A stretch of DNA of 64,000 nt from JACZUI01 sp965216725 (GCA_965216725.1 CBDCGI010000016.1:1-64000); one strand, 5' to 3'. Counted from the stretch's first letter, positions 8,442 to 17,748 are shown. Notes: generated by a model not told the origin, from the letters alone. Program-made: numbers and translations.

Positions 8442-8459
8442 ATGGGCCTTCGGCCATGA
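8442..8459 (+). other. five-codon mini-ORF coupled to the next gene
   Basis: GGAGG (8432-8436) is ideally placed for the ATG at 8442, which opens MGLRP and stops at TGA 8457-8459. That stop overlaps the ATG (8456) of the nitroreductase-like gene as ATGA. GGCC-TTC-GGCC within it can fold into a small hairpin. It looks like a translational coupling device, since the downstream gene has no Shine-Dalgarno of its own. Confidence 0.35.
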
Positions 8460-8842
8460 GCGATGTGCCCGACCTTGGCGAGTTGCCAGTTGTCTACCTG
8501 ACAACGTTGGGCAGGAAAACCGGCCGACCGCATTCAATCGAGATCTGGTTTGCCCAAAGAGGTCCGGCTCTCTACATGCTGTCGGGAGGAGGCGATCGAT
8601 CGGATTGGGTCCGCAACCTCATGAAGACGCCTGAGGTCGAGGTGAGGTCGGGCACCTCAGTCTTGCGTGGGATCGCCCGCGTGCTGACCGAGCCGGCGGA
8701 GCAGCGGCTCGCCAGAGACGCCGTCTACGACAAATACTCGGTCCGCTATGCCGGCGATCTCACGGGATGGCGGGAATCAGCGCTTCCCATCGCAATAGAC
8801 CTGGACGTTGGGAGTGGACAAGGCACCGCTGTCACGGGCTAG
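8456..8842 (+). CDS. deazaflavin-type nitroreductase/quinone reductase family protein
   Basis: The 128-residue protein has LPVVYLTTLGRKTGRPHSIE near the N terminus, the core of the Ddn (deazaflavin-dependent nitroreductase) family. This is followed by ALYMLSGGGDRSDWVRNLM and the strand VRSGTSVLRGIARVL. Relatives are split beta-barrel proteins that use cofactor F420. The N terminus is shorter than in Ddn. Substrate unknown. It starts 17 bases after the TetR stop codon. Confidence 0.85.
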   Translation: MSDVPDLGELPVVYLTTLGRKTGRPHSIEIWFAQRGPALYMLSGGGDRSDWVRNLMKTPEVEVRSGTSVLRGIARVLTEPAEQRLARDAVYDKYSVRYAGDLTGWRESALPIAIDLDVGSGQGTAVTG

Positions 8843-8880
8843 GGGCCGCGGGAACTCTCGCCTGAAGTTGCGACCTCTAC

Positions 8881-8956
<76 letters not shown>

Positions 8957-8969
8957 GAGGGAGATCCAA

Positions 8970-8997
8970 AGGTTAACCGTCGCTGACCCTCTGTCAG
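8970..8997 (-). promoter_or_regulatory. putative promoter of tRNA-Arg
   Basis: On the minus strand CTGACA (8997-8992) and TAACCT (8975-8970) are 16 bp apart, 14 bases before the tRNA. The match to consensus is moderate. Confidence 0.35.
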
Positions 8998-9047
8998 AAG
9001 TCCCTACTGGACGTGTCTCGATAGTCTCCGGCCACCCCAGGAGGAAC

Positions 9048-11741
9048 ATGACGACAGATCTCAAAACTCCCGACCGTTGGTATGCGCTCGACGCTGCAAA
9101 GGTGGTCAGCGATCTCGGCTCGGATCAACTCGACGGTCTGGCGTCCCCGGAAGCAAGCAACCGGTTGAGAGACCACGGACCCAACGAGATCAAGGGCGAA
9201 CCTCCACCGTCGAAGCTGGAGATCGCCCGTCACCAGATCGTCGATCCCATGAACCTCATGCTGATCGGAGTCGCTGTGATCAGTGCCGTGATCGGCGAGT
9301 TCTCGACGGCGGTGTTCGTTGGCGCTCTGGTGTGTCTCAACGTGCTGCTTGGGGGGCGACAGGAGTTGAAGGCCCGGGAGGCGGTTGACGCCCTCGCCAA
9401 GCTGCAAGTTCCCAACGCGAGGGTGATTCGGGACGGGACCACCAAGGAGATACCCGTCCCCGAAGTCGTTCTGGGAGATGTTGTCCTCGTAGAGGCCGGA
9501 GACCTCGTGCCCGCCGACGGTCGCCTGATTCGCAGCGCAACGCTGGAAACTCAAGAAGCGGCCTTGACTGGGGAAAGCGCGCCCATCGCCAAGGACCCGT
9601 CGTCTTTGCCCGACGAGGACATCGAGTTAGGGGACCGCAGCAACCTGCTCTTCCAGAACACGTCGGTGACCAGGGGGAGCGGCGCGATGGTCGTCACCGC
9701 AACCGGGATGTCAACGGAGATGGGCCGTATCGCCGACATGCTCGCCTCGGTCGAAAGGAAGAAGTCGCCGCTGCAGCGTGAGCTGGACTCGCTCACGAAA
9801 GTGCTCGGGACCATCGCCTGGGGTGCCGTCGCCGTGATCATCGGCATCGGATGGAGCCGTGGCCTCGAGACGAGCGATCTGTTGCTCCTCGGAACTGCGA
9901 TGGCGATCTCGGCAATTCCGACCGGCCTCCCCACCTTTGTGCAGATGATGCTCAGCTACGGCTCTCGCCAGCTCGCCGAGGCAAAGGCGGTGGTCAAGAA
10001 CTTGACCGATGTCGAGACTCTGGGCTCGACCAGTGCGATCAACAGCGACAAGACCGGCACTCTGACCATGAACGAGATGATGGCCAGCCGGCTCTACCAC
10101 GCGGGTTCTTGGTATCAGATCGACGGAAGCGGCTATGAGAAAACGGGTGCGATACGGGCCGCGGCCGGTGAGCCGGACCACGACTTCACCCGGCTCGCGT
10201 TGGGTTTGGTCCTGTGCAGCGACGCCACTGTCAACGACTACGGCGAGGTCATCGGAGACCCGACGGAGGCGGCATTGGTGGTCCTGGCGGCCAAGCTGGG
10301 CATCTCGGCCGAGGAGACTCGTCGTGCCTACCCCCGAGAGGCAGAGGTTCCCTTCGACTCCTCTTACAAGTTCATGTCGACGCTCCATCGAGTTGTGCTC
10401 GACGGCCAAGACACCTTGGTGATGGTCACCAAGGGCGGCCCCGATGTGGTCCTCAGCCGATGCGGCGGCGCCGCCACCAGGGACGGGCAAAGGCAGCCGA
10501 TAGCGGACGCGATGGCCGACATCGAGGCAGCGAACGCTCGACTGGGCTCGGAAGGTCTGAGGGTCCTCGCCATCGCCGCACGCATCATTCCAAAGGATCA
10601 AGAGAGTGCGGCCATCGCCGACCCGATGGCGTTCGTCGAGGACATGAGGTTCGAGGCGATGGTCGGCATCATCGACCCACTTCGCCCGTCGTCGAAAGAG
10701 GCGGTCCGAGTCGCCGGTGAGGCGGGCATAGACGTTCGAATGATCACCGGAGACCACAAAGTGACTGCACTTGCCATCGGCAGGGACCTCGGCCTCGGGC
10801 CCGGCGCCGTCAGCGGTGCCGAATTCCGCGAGATGTCCGACGATGAAGTCGAGTCGAACCTCGATGAGCTTCATGTGTTTGGAAGAGTCACCCCAGAGGA
10901 CAAGCTGCGGCTGGTGCAGATCATGCAGGCGAGGGGCCTGGTCGTTGCCATGACGGGTGATGCGGTGAACGACGCTGCGGCTCTGAAGCAGGCCGATATC
11001 GGTGTGGCGATGGGATCTGGGTCTGAGGTGACCAAGCAGGCGGCGAAGATGATCTTGACCGACGACAACTTCGGGACCCTGGTCCACGCCGTGGAACTGG
11101 GGCGAAGCATCTATCAGAAGATCAGCCTCTACGTCAGATATCAGATGTCGCAGCTGATGTCGCTAGTGCTCCTATTCCTGACAGCCAGCCTGTTCAACAT
11201 TGCGGGAGGGATGGCAATGACACCGATGATGGTGTTGTTCCTCAACTTCTTCATCGCCTCCGCCCCGGTGATTGTGATCACGATCGAAGCGGTCAATCCG
11301 GGTCTGATGCTGCGTCCGCCAAGGGATCCAAGTGTTCCGCTGACCAATGGCCGGGAGGTAGGGCGCTGGCTCATCTACGGCGGTTCGCTCTTCTTGGCCA
11401 CGCTGCTCCCGCTTCTGTTCGGGCCCGATGAGCCTTCTGCCGTTGAGGCGACCACCTCGATGACGATGGCCTACGTGGTCATGGCCCTCGGCACGGTGGC
11501 CACCGGCCTGGCGACGAGGCGCGATCCCGAAAGTGGCTTGACGCCGCCTGCCATTCGAGCCCTTGGCATTCTCGGTATTCCCGTGGTCTTCGCAATCGTC
11601 ACTACTACGTGGGAGCCCATGCAGGAGCTGCTCAGGACCAAGGCTTTGACCTATGTGGAATGGGTTCGCTCCATCGGCCTGGCTTTGGTCGTCCTCTGCG
11701 TGGTGGAGGCGGAGAAGGCGATTCGGCGTAGACGAGGCTGA
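9048..11741 (+). CDS. P-type ATPase, P2-like, unusual ion-binding residues
   Basis: The 897-residue pump hydrolyses ATP to move a cation across the membrane. An N-terminal cation-ATPase domain is followed by helices near 68-105, the actuator motif LTGES (173-177) and the phosphorylation motif SDKTGTLT with Asp334. The hinge is TGDAVNDAAAL (about 635-645) instead of the usual TGDGVNDAPAL. The motifs that hold cations in P2 ATPases differ. PEGLP is PTGLP (291-295), helix 5 has YQMSQLMSL with no Glu, and helix 6 has NFFIASAP where NxxTDGLPA is usual. The catalytic cycle should work, but the substrate is probably not Ca2+ or Mg2+. AGGAGG precedes the ATG. Confidence 0.88.
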   Translation: MTTDLKTPDRWYALDAAKVVSDLGSDQLDGLASPEASNRLRDHGPNEIKGEPPPSKLEIARHQIVDPMNLMLIGVAVISAVIGEFSTAVFVGALVCLNVLLGGRQELKAREAVDALAKLQVPNARVIRDGTTKEIPVPEVVLGDVVLVEAGDLVPADGRLIRSATLETQEAALTGESAPIAKDPSSLPDEDIELGDRSNLLFQNTSVTRGSGAMVVTATGMSTEMGRIADMLASVERKKSPLQRELDSLTKVLGTIAWGAVAVIIGIGWSRGLETSDLLLLGTAMAISAIPTGLPTFVQMMLSYGSRQLAEAKAVVKNLTDVETLGSTSAINSDKTGTLTMNEMMASRLYHAGSWYQIDGSGYEKTGAIRAAAGEPDHDFTRLALGLVLCSDATVNDYGEVIGDPTEAALVVLAAKLGISAEETRRAYPREAEVPFDSSYKFMSTLHRVVLDGQDTLVMVTKGGPDVVLSRCGGAATRDGQRQPIADAMADIEAANARLGSEGLRVLAIAARIIPKDQESAAIADPMAFVEDMRFEAMVGIIDPLRPSSKEAVRVAGEAGIDVRMITGDHKVTALAIGRDLGLGPGAVSGAEFREMSDDEVESNLDELHVFGRVTPEDKLRLVQIMQARGLVVAMTGDAVNDAAALKQADIGVAMGSGSEVTKQAAKMILTDDNFGTLVHAVELGRSIYQKISLYVRYQMSQLMSLVLLFLTASLFNIAGGMAMTPMMVLFLNFFIASAPVIVITIEAVNPGLMLRPPRDPSVPLTNGREVGRWLIYGGSLFLATLLPLLFGPDEPSAVEATTSMTMAYVVMALGTVATGLATRRDPESGLTPPAIRALGILGIPVVFAIVTTTWEPMQELLRTKALTYVEWVRSIGLALVVLCVVEAEKAIRRRRG

Positions 11742-11797
11742 GTTGGCCCGCGACCCCGAGGGGATGACGGGGAGCGAAGGGCACCTAGGCTCATGAC

Positions 11798-12259
11798 GTG
11801 CCGTCTTGGGGTGACATCGTCCGGGAGCAACCCGAATTTGCCGGCAGGGTCCGCGCCCACTTCGAATCGGGCCGCCACAAGACCATCGCCACCTTGAGAT
11901 ACGACGGCGCGCCGCGCATCTCCGGCATCGAGTGCGAATTCACCGAAGAAGAGCTTCGGTTTGGCTCGATGCCGGGCTCACGGAAGGGGGCCGATCTGAT
12001 CCGCGATCCTCGCTTTGCCCTCCACGGGCCCACCTTTTCTCCCGCACAAGGCCAAGAATCGGAATGGCCTGGCGAGGCGAAGATTTCTGGGAGGGCTGTC
12101 GTTGTCAGTCCGGGTCCGGGCGCAGCGGAGGTCGACGGTGACTTCTTCGCCGCCGATATCGAGGAAGTGGTGGTCACTGGTCTCAACACCGACGCTACGA
12201 AGCTTGCCATCGAGAGGTGGACTCCAGATCGCGGACTGGAGTATCTCGAACGCGACTAG
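11798..12259 (+). CDS. pyridoxamine 5'-phosphate oxidase-like (PPOX) protein
   Basis: The 153-residue protein has the split-barrel flavin/F420-binding pattern: KTIATLRYDGAPRISGIECE, then LRFGSMPGSRKGADLIRDPR and the closing KLAIERWTPDRGL. Many actinobacterial relatives bind F420 or haem; the cofactor here is not proven. The GTG at 11798 is supported by TAGGCT (11786-11791), which lies 6 nt before it, the layout of a leaderless mRNA. Confidence 0.82.
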   Translation: MPSWGDIVREQPEFAGRVRAHFESGRHKTIATLRYDGAPRISGIECEFTEEELRFGSMPGSRKGADLIRDPRFALHGPTFSPAQGQESEWPGEAKISGRAVVVSPGPGAAEVDGDFFAADIEEVVVTGLNTDATKLAIERWTPDRGLEYLERD

Positions 12260-12288
12260 GCGTTGGAAAAGCCCCGAATGTCGTCGAG

Positions 12289-13770
12289 TCAGGATTCGTC
12301 GCAGGCCTCTCGGAGCGGATCGACCCCGGTCAGGAGCCGGAACGCCCGAAGTAACTCGGCGCAATCCGGCTGTCCAATGCGAACCATGCGCGAGGGCTCT
12401 TCGAGCAGACCCCAGGTGAGCACTTCGGCGGCGTATTCCACTCCGCGTTCCGGCCAGGTCACGGTCTCGCCATCCCAAATCTCACGACCCGACATCTCGA
12501 GCAGTTCCTCCTGTGCTTGGCCGTCTACGTTGTCAAGGATCCATGCGTGTGCCAGCTCGTGCAACACCGAGGAGCGGACGATGAGATGGGGTACTTCACA
12601 CGCAGGCTGTGTGGGGCAGAGATCGGATTCGAACAAGCACAGGAACAGGTCTCTCGAGTCTTGGTCCTGGATGAGCCGCCCAGAACGGTTGGTGCAACTT
12701 CGACTGGGCTCGAATTTGACCAGATCAAAACGGGGTTCCGGGATGCCGGCCGCGGCGAACCGATCGAATGACGACAGGAGGAACGCCTCGAGACCCGCGG
12801 TGCCGTTGTAAACGTCGATCTCTCGTCCGCCGGCAGTTCGCAGAGTGCCGGTGATGATCTCGTCACTGGGCGGCGGAAGCCCGATCCCGGTCCACCATCC
12901 CTCCCACCCGCTTGCTCCCGTGCACGAGGGGGAGCCCGGGGATGCCTCCTCGTATCGACGTTCGCTGTGGATGGTGCCGTCGGTCAATTCCCAGACCACA
13001 GCCACCCGGCGGGTGCAATCCTCCCGGTCTGTGAGGTCGTAGAGGGCAATTGCACGGCGTGGGTCGGTCCCAAACTCAGAGGGTCCAAGGAATATCGCGG
13101 GACCGAGGACATCGACGGAATTGACGGTCGCTTCCAGGGTTATCTCGTCAATGACGGCCAAAGGTGTCGATGCGACGGCCCGATCGATGCCGGTGACATT
13201 CGATCCGTCCGCCAGGTGGACTAGGGCATCCGAGGTGTACACCGCCGGCAGCGATTCCTCCCTGTCCGCGCTCCACGCCGAGGCGTAGGTCGTGTAGAGA
13301 TGGCCGTAGACATCGAGCACGGGCGCCGAAGCCCGAAACGATGCGTCCAGCCAAGCTCCATGGTCGTAGACGACCTCGCTCGAGATTCTTCCGTCTTCTA
13401 TGCCGCTGAGGACAACACTCAGACCCCCACCATCGTCCCATCGAGCCAACGTCAGAGCTCCGCTGGGCCCGAGGAACACACCTTCGATTTGATGACCGAG
13501 GTCACCGGCGTTCCAGAGAAGGAGATCCCGGACCATGGCGCCACCACGAATTGAGCCTCGCCATATCTCCCGGTATGTGTCCGCCTCGTAGAAATCGAGC
13601 ACGCCGTAGTAGTCGGCCGCGACGTATTCAGCCGACAGCGACTCGTAGAAGGTGACGGCCTCCGCTCCCCAGTCTGCTTCGGTCTCGCCGGAGGGCTGCC
13701 CACACGCGACCACAAGCACCCAAAGGCCTAACAGGGCGACTCCCAAACCGCGTGGTGGGACCGAGTTCAC
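12289..13770 (-). CDS. lipoprotein with HEXXH (zincin-like) domain
   Basis: The 493-residue protein starts with a lipoprotein signal (LLGLWVLVVAC, Cys23). The N-terminal half appears to hold two alpha+beta repeats of NTF2/SnoaL character, one opening WGAEAVTFYESLSAEYVAAD and the other LYTTYASAWSADREES. The C-terminal third has LHELAHAW with His404, Glu405 and His408. EYAAEVLTW follows, whose Glu449 could be the third zinc ligand, so this region may be a metallopeptidase. Several Cys pairs fit an exported location. The start is GTG. I do not recognise a named family; peptidase activity is inferred from the motif only. Confidence 0.7.
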   Translation of the reverse strand: MNSVPPRGLGVALLGLWVLVVACGQPSGETEADWGAEAVTFYESLSAEYVAADYYGVLDFYEADTYREIWRGSIRGGAMVRDLLLWNAGDLGHQIEGVFLGPSGALTLARWDDGGGLSVVLSGIEDGRISSEVVYDHGAWLDASFRASAPVLDVYGHLYTTYASAWSADREESLPAVYTSDALVHLADGSNVTGIDRAVASTPLAVIDEITLEATVNSVDVLGPAIFLGPSEFGTDPRRAIALYDLTDREDCTRRVAVVWELTDGTIHSERRYEEASPGSPSCTGASGWEGWWTGIGLPPPSDEIITGTLRTAGGREIDVYNGTAGLEAFLLSSFDRFAAAGIPEPRFDLVKFEPSRSCTNRSGRLIQDQDSRDLFLCLFESDLCPTQPACEVPHLIVRSSVLHELAHAWILDNVDGQAQEELLEMSGREIWDGETVTWPERGVEYAAEVLTWGLLEEPSRMVRIGQPDCAELLRAFRLLTGVDPLREACDES

Positions 13771-13854
13771 AGGAGCCCATTATCTCAACTCACGGCGCGC
13801 AGGTGCCGACAGACGTCCACGTCCCAGGCGGATCGTGTTCGGCGAACCCTGCTC

Positions 13855-15549
13855 TCAGTCGTGGATTTGTATTCCCCGTCCGACTATCGGGAGACCTTCG
13901 ATGGGGTAGGTCGAGCCGTCGTAAACCACACCTCCGGGCCCGTGGATCTCAATCCAGAACCGGTCCTTCGTCGAGGTTGCGTATCGCTCGTCGGTTGCAA
14001 CCACACGGAAATCGTGGCCCGGGACACCGTTGACCTTTCCGCTCCCTTCGTAGATGGCGATTCCGTCGTTGATGAAGAGGAAGTCGAATCCCGTCGCATG
14101 GAGATTGATGCCCTTGTGCACACTGAACTGCAGGTTGCCTTTCACGGCCCCGTTCTTGTCGTACCTGACCACGAACCCAAACGTGCCTTTGCCGCTGTGA
14201 GTCGGGTCATCGACCATCGCTCCTTCAGGTGAGTCGACCCACCCGCCCCCAGTCACAAAGGTGTCAGGGTCGAAGACAAAAACCTCCCCAAGAACCGCGG
14301 TGTCGAAGTCGCCGTCGTCGTCCCAGACGGTCACCCCGATGGTGTATGCACCAGGCGAGGCGTAGGTGTGACCCGCGCTGGCAGTTCCCGTCCCGTCGGC
14401 CTCGACGATGCCGGCCGGGCTCGTGGTCCCGTCACCCCAGTCGAACACGGAGGTGTGGGTGTCGAGTACGCCGACGTCGGTGAAATCGGCCCACAGAGTC
14501 AGGTCGGTGTTGACGTCGTGAACTGCCGGAACCGACGACGTTGCGGTGATGACAGGTGCCACATTCAGCACCGTCACGTCGAATGTGTCTTCGGCCTCGA
14601 GTTCACCGTCGGAGGCGGTGACGGTGACCGGGAAGCTGTCCGGGCCCTCAGGCAGAGGCTGCGACCATGACCACGCTCCCGCCCCTTCGTCGCTGAAACC
14701 AGCACATTGGCCGGAGCAGCTCAGTGTCAACGGGTCGCCGTTTGGGTCAGTGAATGAGCCTGATGTGAAGCCAACGTCACCCTCGTTCACGACTATGTCT
14801 TCCGCACCCCCATCAACGACCTGGGGCGGGTCGTTGAGACTCTCGAAACTGACCTCGGTCACTTCGAGGCCAGGCTGGCTGAAGTCGTAGAGAGCCATGG
14901 GACCGGGTGGAAAGGTGCCCGACAGGCTGAACTCGTGCGAGCCGTCCACCCACACGTCGAGACTGGTTGTGGTGTATTCCACGACGAACTCGTATGAGGT
15001 GTCGGCCACCCAACCGGTGTTGCCGAGTGTGGCACCTTGGGCTAGCTCGTCGACCCCTCCTCCAGGGTTGGCCGGCGAGTCGACATGACCCCAAAGCTCG
15101 TTGAGTGTTGGGATGCCGGTCACTCGGGACACCCTCAGGCCGGTTTCACCGGTCACGGGACCTGTGCCGTCCCCCCAGTCAATGAACTGGTCCTCTTTGC
15201 GCCAGTCGACGAGGAGGTAGTCGGTGCCAGGATCGGCCGGATTGGTGGAGAAACCCAATGCGAGGCCGAAGAAGTCGTTGTCGAAGGCCGGCGGGGTGAA
15301 GGTGGCCGTCATCCGATAGCCGTGGGCATCGTTGGGCGATGCGAAGAAGGTCGGCTTGCCGTTGACCTGCTGTGTCGCCATGGATCCGGTGCCGTTCACC
15401 GCCCAATTCCCGTCAGCGGGCATGGTTGTACCGGAATGGGGTTGGTTGTAGGCGGTCCAGGTGTTGAGGTCGGCGTCGGCTGCCGAAGCGGGGGCGGCGA
15501 TCAGCAGACCTGTCAGGAGAAGGGTGGTGGCGACGGCGAGTTTCCGCAT
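13855..15549 (-). CDS. secreted PKD-domain protein with lectin-like N terminus
   Basis: This is a 564-residue secreted protein with a cleavable signal ending ASAADA. Residues about 30-230 resemble the thrombospondin C-terminal/L-type lectin sandwich (FFGLALGFSTN, GTDYLLVDWRKED). A cadherin-like/PKD tandem follows, with VVNEGDVGFTSGSFTDPNGD and then VFDWGDGTTSPAG. The C-terminal domain opens VTGGGWVDSPEGA and matches the post-COAP type of module (KGTFGFVVRYDKNG). Acidic DxDGD runs suggest calcium binding. The ATG at 15549 has AGGAG upstream; longer versions run into the next gene. It is probably a cell-surface adhesion or matrix protein. Confidence 0.82.
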   Translation of the reverse strand: MRKLAVATTLLLTGLLIAAPASAADADLNTWTAYNQPHSGTTMPADGNWAVNGTGSMATQQVNGKPTFFASPNDAHGYRMTATFTPPAFDNDFFGLALGFSTNPADPGTDYLLVDWRKEDQFIDWGDGTGPVTGETGLRVSRVTGIPTLNELWGHVDSPANPGGGVDELAQGATLGNTGWVADTSYEFVVEYTTTSLDVWVDGSHEFSLSGTFPPGPMALYDFSQPGLEVTEVSFESLNDPPQVVDGGAEDIVVNEGDVGFTSGSFTDPNGDPLTLSCSGQCAGFSDEGAGAWSWSQPLPEGPDSFPVTVTASDGELEAEDTFDVTVLNVAPVITATSSVPAVHDVNTDLTLWADFTDVGVLDTHTSVFDWGDGTTSPAGIVEADGTGTASAGHTYASPGAYTIGVTVWDDDGDFDTAVLGEVFVFDPDTFVTGGGWVDSPEGAMVDDPTHSGKGTFGFVVRYDKNGAVKGNLQFSVHKGINLHATGFDFLFINDGIAIYEGSGKVNGVPGHDFRVVATDERYATSTKDRFWIEIHGPGGVVYDGSTYPIEGLPIVGRGIQIHD

Positions 15550-15638
15550 GTGACTCCTATCCCCAGCCACACCCACGGTCGACAAGCTACCACTGAGAGT
15601 GGTCAAACTCAACGGGGGTTTGGGAGACCCGACTCGGG

Positions 15639-16454
15639 TCAGGGAGCCACCGCCAAGATGAGCTGCCGGCGGAGGAGGCCTTCCTCTATCGCCTGTGACA
15701 TGCCCCGTCTCCTTGTCATACGTTCCTCGTATTCCTTCTGGCCGAGGACTTTGGCTATTCCCTCGGCTTCCCGCTCCCAGGCCTCGATCCATCTCGATAC
15801 GGTCGTGGCGTAGTCGGGGGTGATGTCGGTCACGCTGATGTCCACGAAGTCTGCTTCCGTGAGCAACGCCTCATAGCCCGGCCCGGCGTCTGCCATGGGC
15901 GAGATCATCTCCACGAGCTCTCGGTTGGTCTCGTCGGGCGTGTCCACAGAGAGGATCGTTCGGAATCCCAGCTTCCCGCCCGGCTTGAGGACCCGGTTCG
16001 AGGCTCTCAGCACGGAGAGCTTGTCTTGCAGTCAGCAGAAGACGTCAGAGCTGGTCACCGCATCGAAGACGTGACTCGAGAAGGGCAGCCGTTCTGCCCC
16101 GGTCGCGACCACATGACCCCCGAGCTCGTCGCTGGAGATGCGGCTCTTGGCGACCTTGAGACCTTCCACGGCCATATCGGTCTGGACCACGGTGCAGCCG
16201 CTGATCCCGGCCATGTACAAACCGGGCCAACCCGACCCCGCCCCCAACTCGAGCAGCACCTTGCTTGGGTCGAGATCGAGAGCTTGGCTCATCAGACGAG
16301 CCTCAGCGGAGGTCGTGTAACTGCTGGCTCCGTAATTGCCGCCCACCGCGTGCGCTTCCGCTCTCAGCAAGACAGGGTCTGTCAGCAGCTGGTATCGCCG
16401 GTTGAATTCGGCCGTTCGCTCTTCAGGCGTCGTCCATTCCCAGGTCCTGGCCAT
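15639..16454 (-). pseudogene. SAM-dependent methyltransferase interrupted by an in-frame TGA
   Basis: The upstream part has the class I SAM-binding motif VLLELGAGSGWPG and the motif FDAVTSSDVFC. A TGA (16032-16034) then interrupts the frame, and in the same frame follow LQDKLSVLRASNRVLKPGGK and about 120 more residues of a normal C-terminal half. Full length would be 271 codons. Related enzymes usually continue FCH.xDK at this point, so a single codon has been lost, most simply from CGA or TGG. The ATG at 16454 has TACCCT 7 nt upstream. The product may be truncated and inactive. Substrate unknown. Confidence 0.75.
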
Positions 16455-16516
16455 GACAAGGAGGGTACCCGCCGAGCGCTTTCGCCCCTTGGCCGCAGCA
16501 CTCGGATGTGGAGGTA

Positions 16517-17638
16517 ATGTCCCTCCGCTCCATGGAACACGGTCAGCCAACTCAAACAATCGGCTGGGGCACGAGACGGCTCCGCTGGACCGCGGCGATC
16601 ATCCTTGTCGTATTGACCTCAGTCTCTCTGGTGGGGACAGTGGCCGCCTACTGGAACAAGTCGGTTGCGCTCGACACTGACGGCTGGATGGACGTGGTCG
16701 AACCGGTTCTCAGCAGCGAGGAGTTCACCGACGCCCTCAGCGTCACGGCGACCGATGCGGTTCTGCAGCTGTTGGGTGTGGAGGCGGCGTTGAGGGGAGC
16801 GGTTGGGGACCTCGATCTTCCAGAAACCGGTCCGGTGTTGAGTCGGATCATCACCTACCTGGGTGTGCCAAGCCTCGAAGAGATGGCGACATTCCTGCTT
16901 TCCGAAGCGCGTGATCGACTGGAGTCGTCGGTTGCAGCCATCCTCGATTCGGAAGCGGTGCAGGGATCGGTGAACGCCCTCATCCGACGATCACACGCTG
17001 CATTTGTCACGCTTGCAACCGAGGACATCGACGAACTGCCGGCCCTGTATGTCCAGGACGGCGTCGTGATGCTGAACACTCTCTCGTTGTCAGTGTCGCT
17101 TGCAGAGCGAATCGTGGAGGAGAGGCTGCTCGGCGATGACCTCGACCTGACGTTCCCCGATCTCTCGGATAACCCCGTGGCCTCGGTGGCCATCGGTCGG
17201 ATCTCCGACGCAATCGATATCGAGATCCCCGAGGGCACCGGCCAGGTACCTCTGATGACCGAGGCCCAGCTGGACACACTCCAGAACTCGGCCCGCCTTC
17301 TCAATCGCCTGGTCTGGGGGCTGGCAGTGGTCACGGTGGCTTTCGCAGCTGGTGCGCTCGCGGTCAGCCCGGATCGTCGGCGCACGGTGGTGCACCTGGG
17401 GATCGGGGCTGTATTGGGACTCCTGGCCTCCTACCTCGTGATTGTGTATCTCGTGGGCAGGGTGCAGCAATGGTTCATAGATCCCGGGGCTGCTGCCACA
17501 TTCGAGGCGTTGGTGGGCGAGGTGACGGCGAGCATCAGGGGCCTCTGGTTGCTGGCCGCCCTCGGCGGGCTCATCGCCTGGCTGGCTGCATATCTCGTGG
17601 GTCGGTGGCGACCGCAATCGGCGGCAGAAAAGGGCTGA
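16517..17638 (+). CDS. actinobacterial integral membrane protein of unknown function
   Basis: The protein has about 373 residues. A first membrane helix (WTAAIILVVLTSVSLVGTVA) is followed by YWNKSVALDTDGWMDVVEPV, then a large helical extracytoplasmic region of about 200 residues and three C-terminal helices starting at LVWGLAVVTVAFAAGALAV. This topology is common among actinobacterial proteins of unknown role. Start is uncertain: ATG 16517 (GGAGG only 2 nt away) or ATG 16532. It is convergent with the MerR gene. Confidence 0.7.
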   Translation: MSLRSMEHGQPTQTIGWGTRRLRWTAAIILVVLTSVSLVGTVAAYWNKSVALDTDGWMDVVEPVLSSEEFTDALSVTATDAVLQLLGVEAALRGAVGDLDLPETGPVLSRIITYLGVPSLEEMATFLLSEARDRLESSVAAILDSEAVQGSVNALIRRSHAAFVTLATEDIDELPALYVQDGVVMLNTLSLSVSLAERIVEERLLGDDLDLTFPDLSDNPVASVAIGRISDAIDIEIPEGTGQVPLMTEAQLDTLQNSARLLNRLVWGLAVVTVAFAAGALAVSPDRRRTVVHLGIGAVLGLLASYLVIVYLVGRVQQWFIDPGAAATFEALVGEVTASIRGLWLLAALGGLIAWLAAYLVGRWRPQSAAEKG

Positions 17639-17712
17639 GCAGGGGCACCGCTGCATGTCTCTTCGGCTCCGTGGAGATCTGAGGATGCTCGAGGCCGAGT
17701 CCAAAACCCGGT

Positions 17713-17748
17713 GAAGCCCCAGTGACGGTTTCCCGCCGCTGGGGCTTC
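17713..17748 (+). terminator. strong hairpin in the convergent gap
   Basis: GAAGCCCCAG pairs perfectly with CTGGGGCTTC around a 16-base loop that can extend the pairing (CGG/CCG). It lies about 75 bases after the membrane-protein stop codon in the 255-bp gap before the convergent MerR gene. No T run follows. The rest of the gap shows nothing I can name. Confidence 0.55.

Noticed and set aside
16032..16034. Selenocysteine codon in the methyltransferase
   Set aside because: No SECIS-like hairpin follows the TGA, the position is not catalytic in this family, and no selenoprotein genes are seen.
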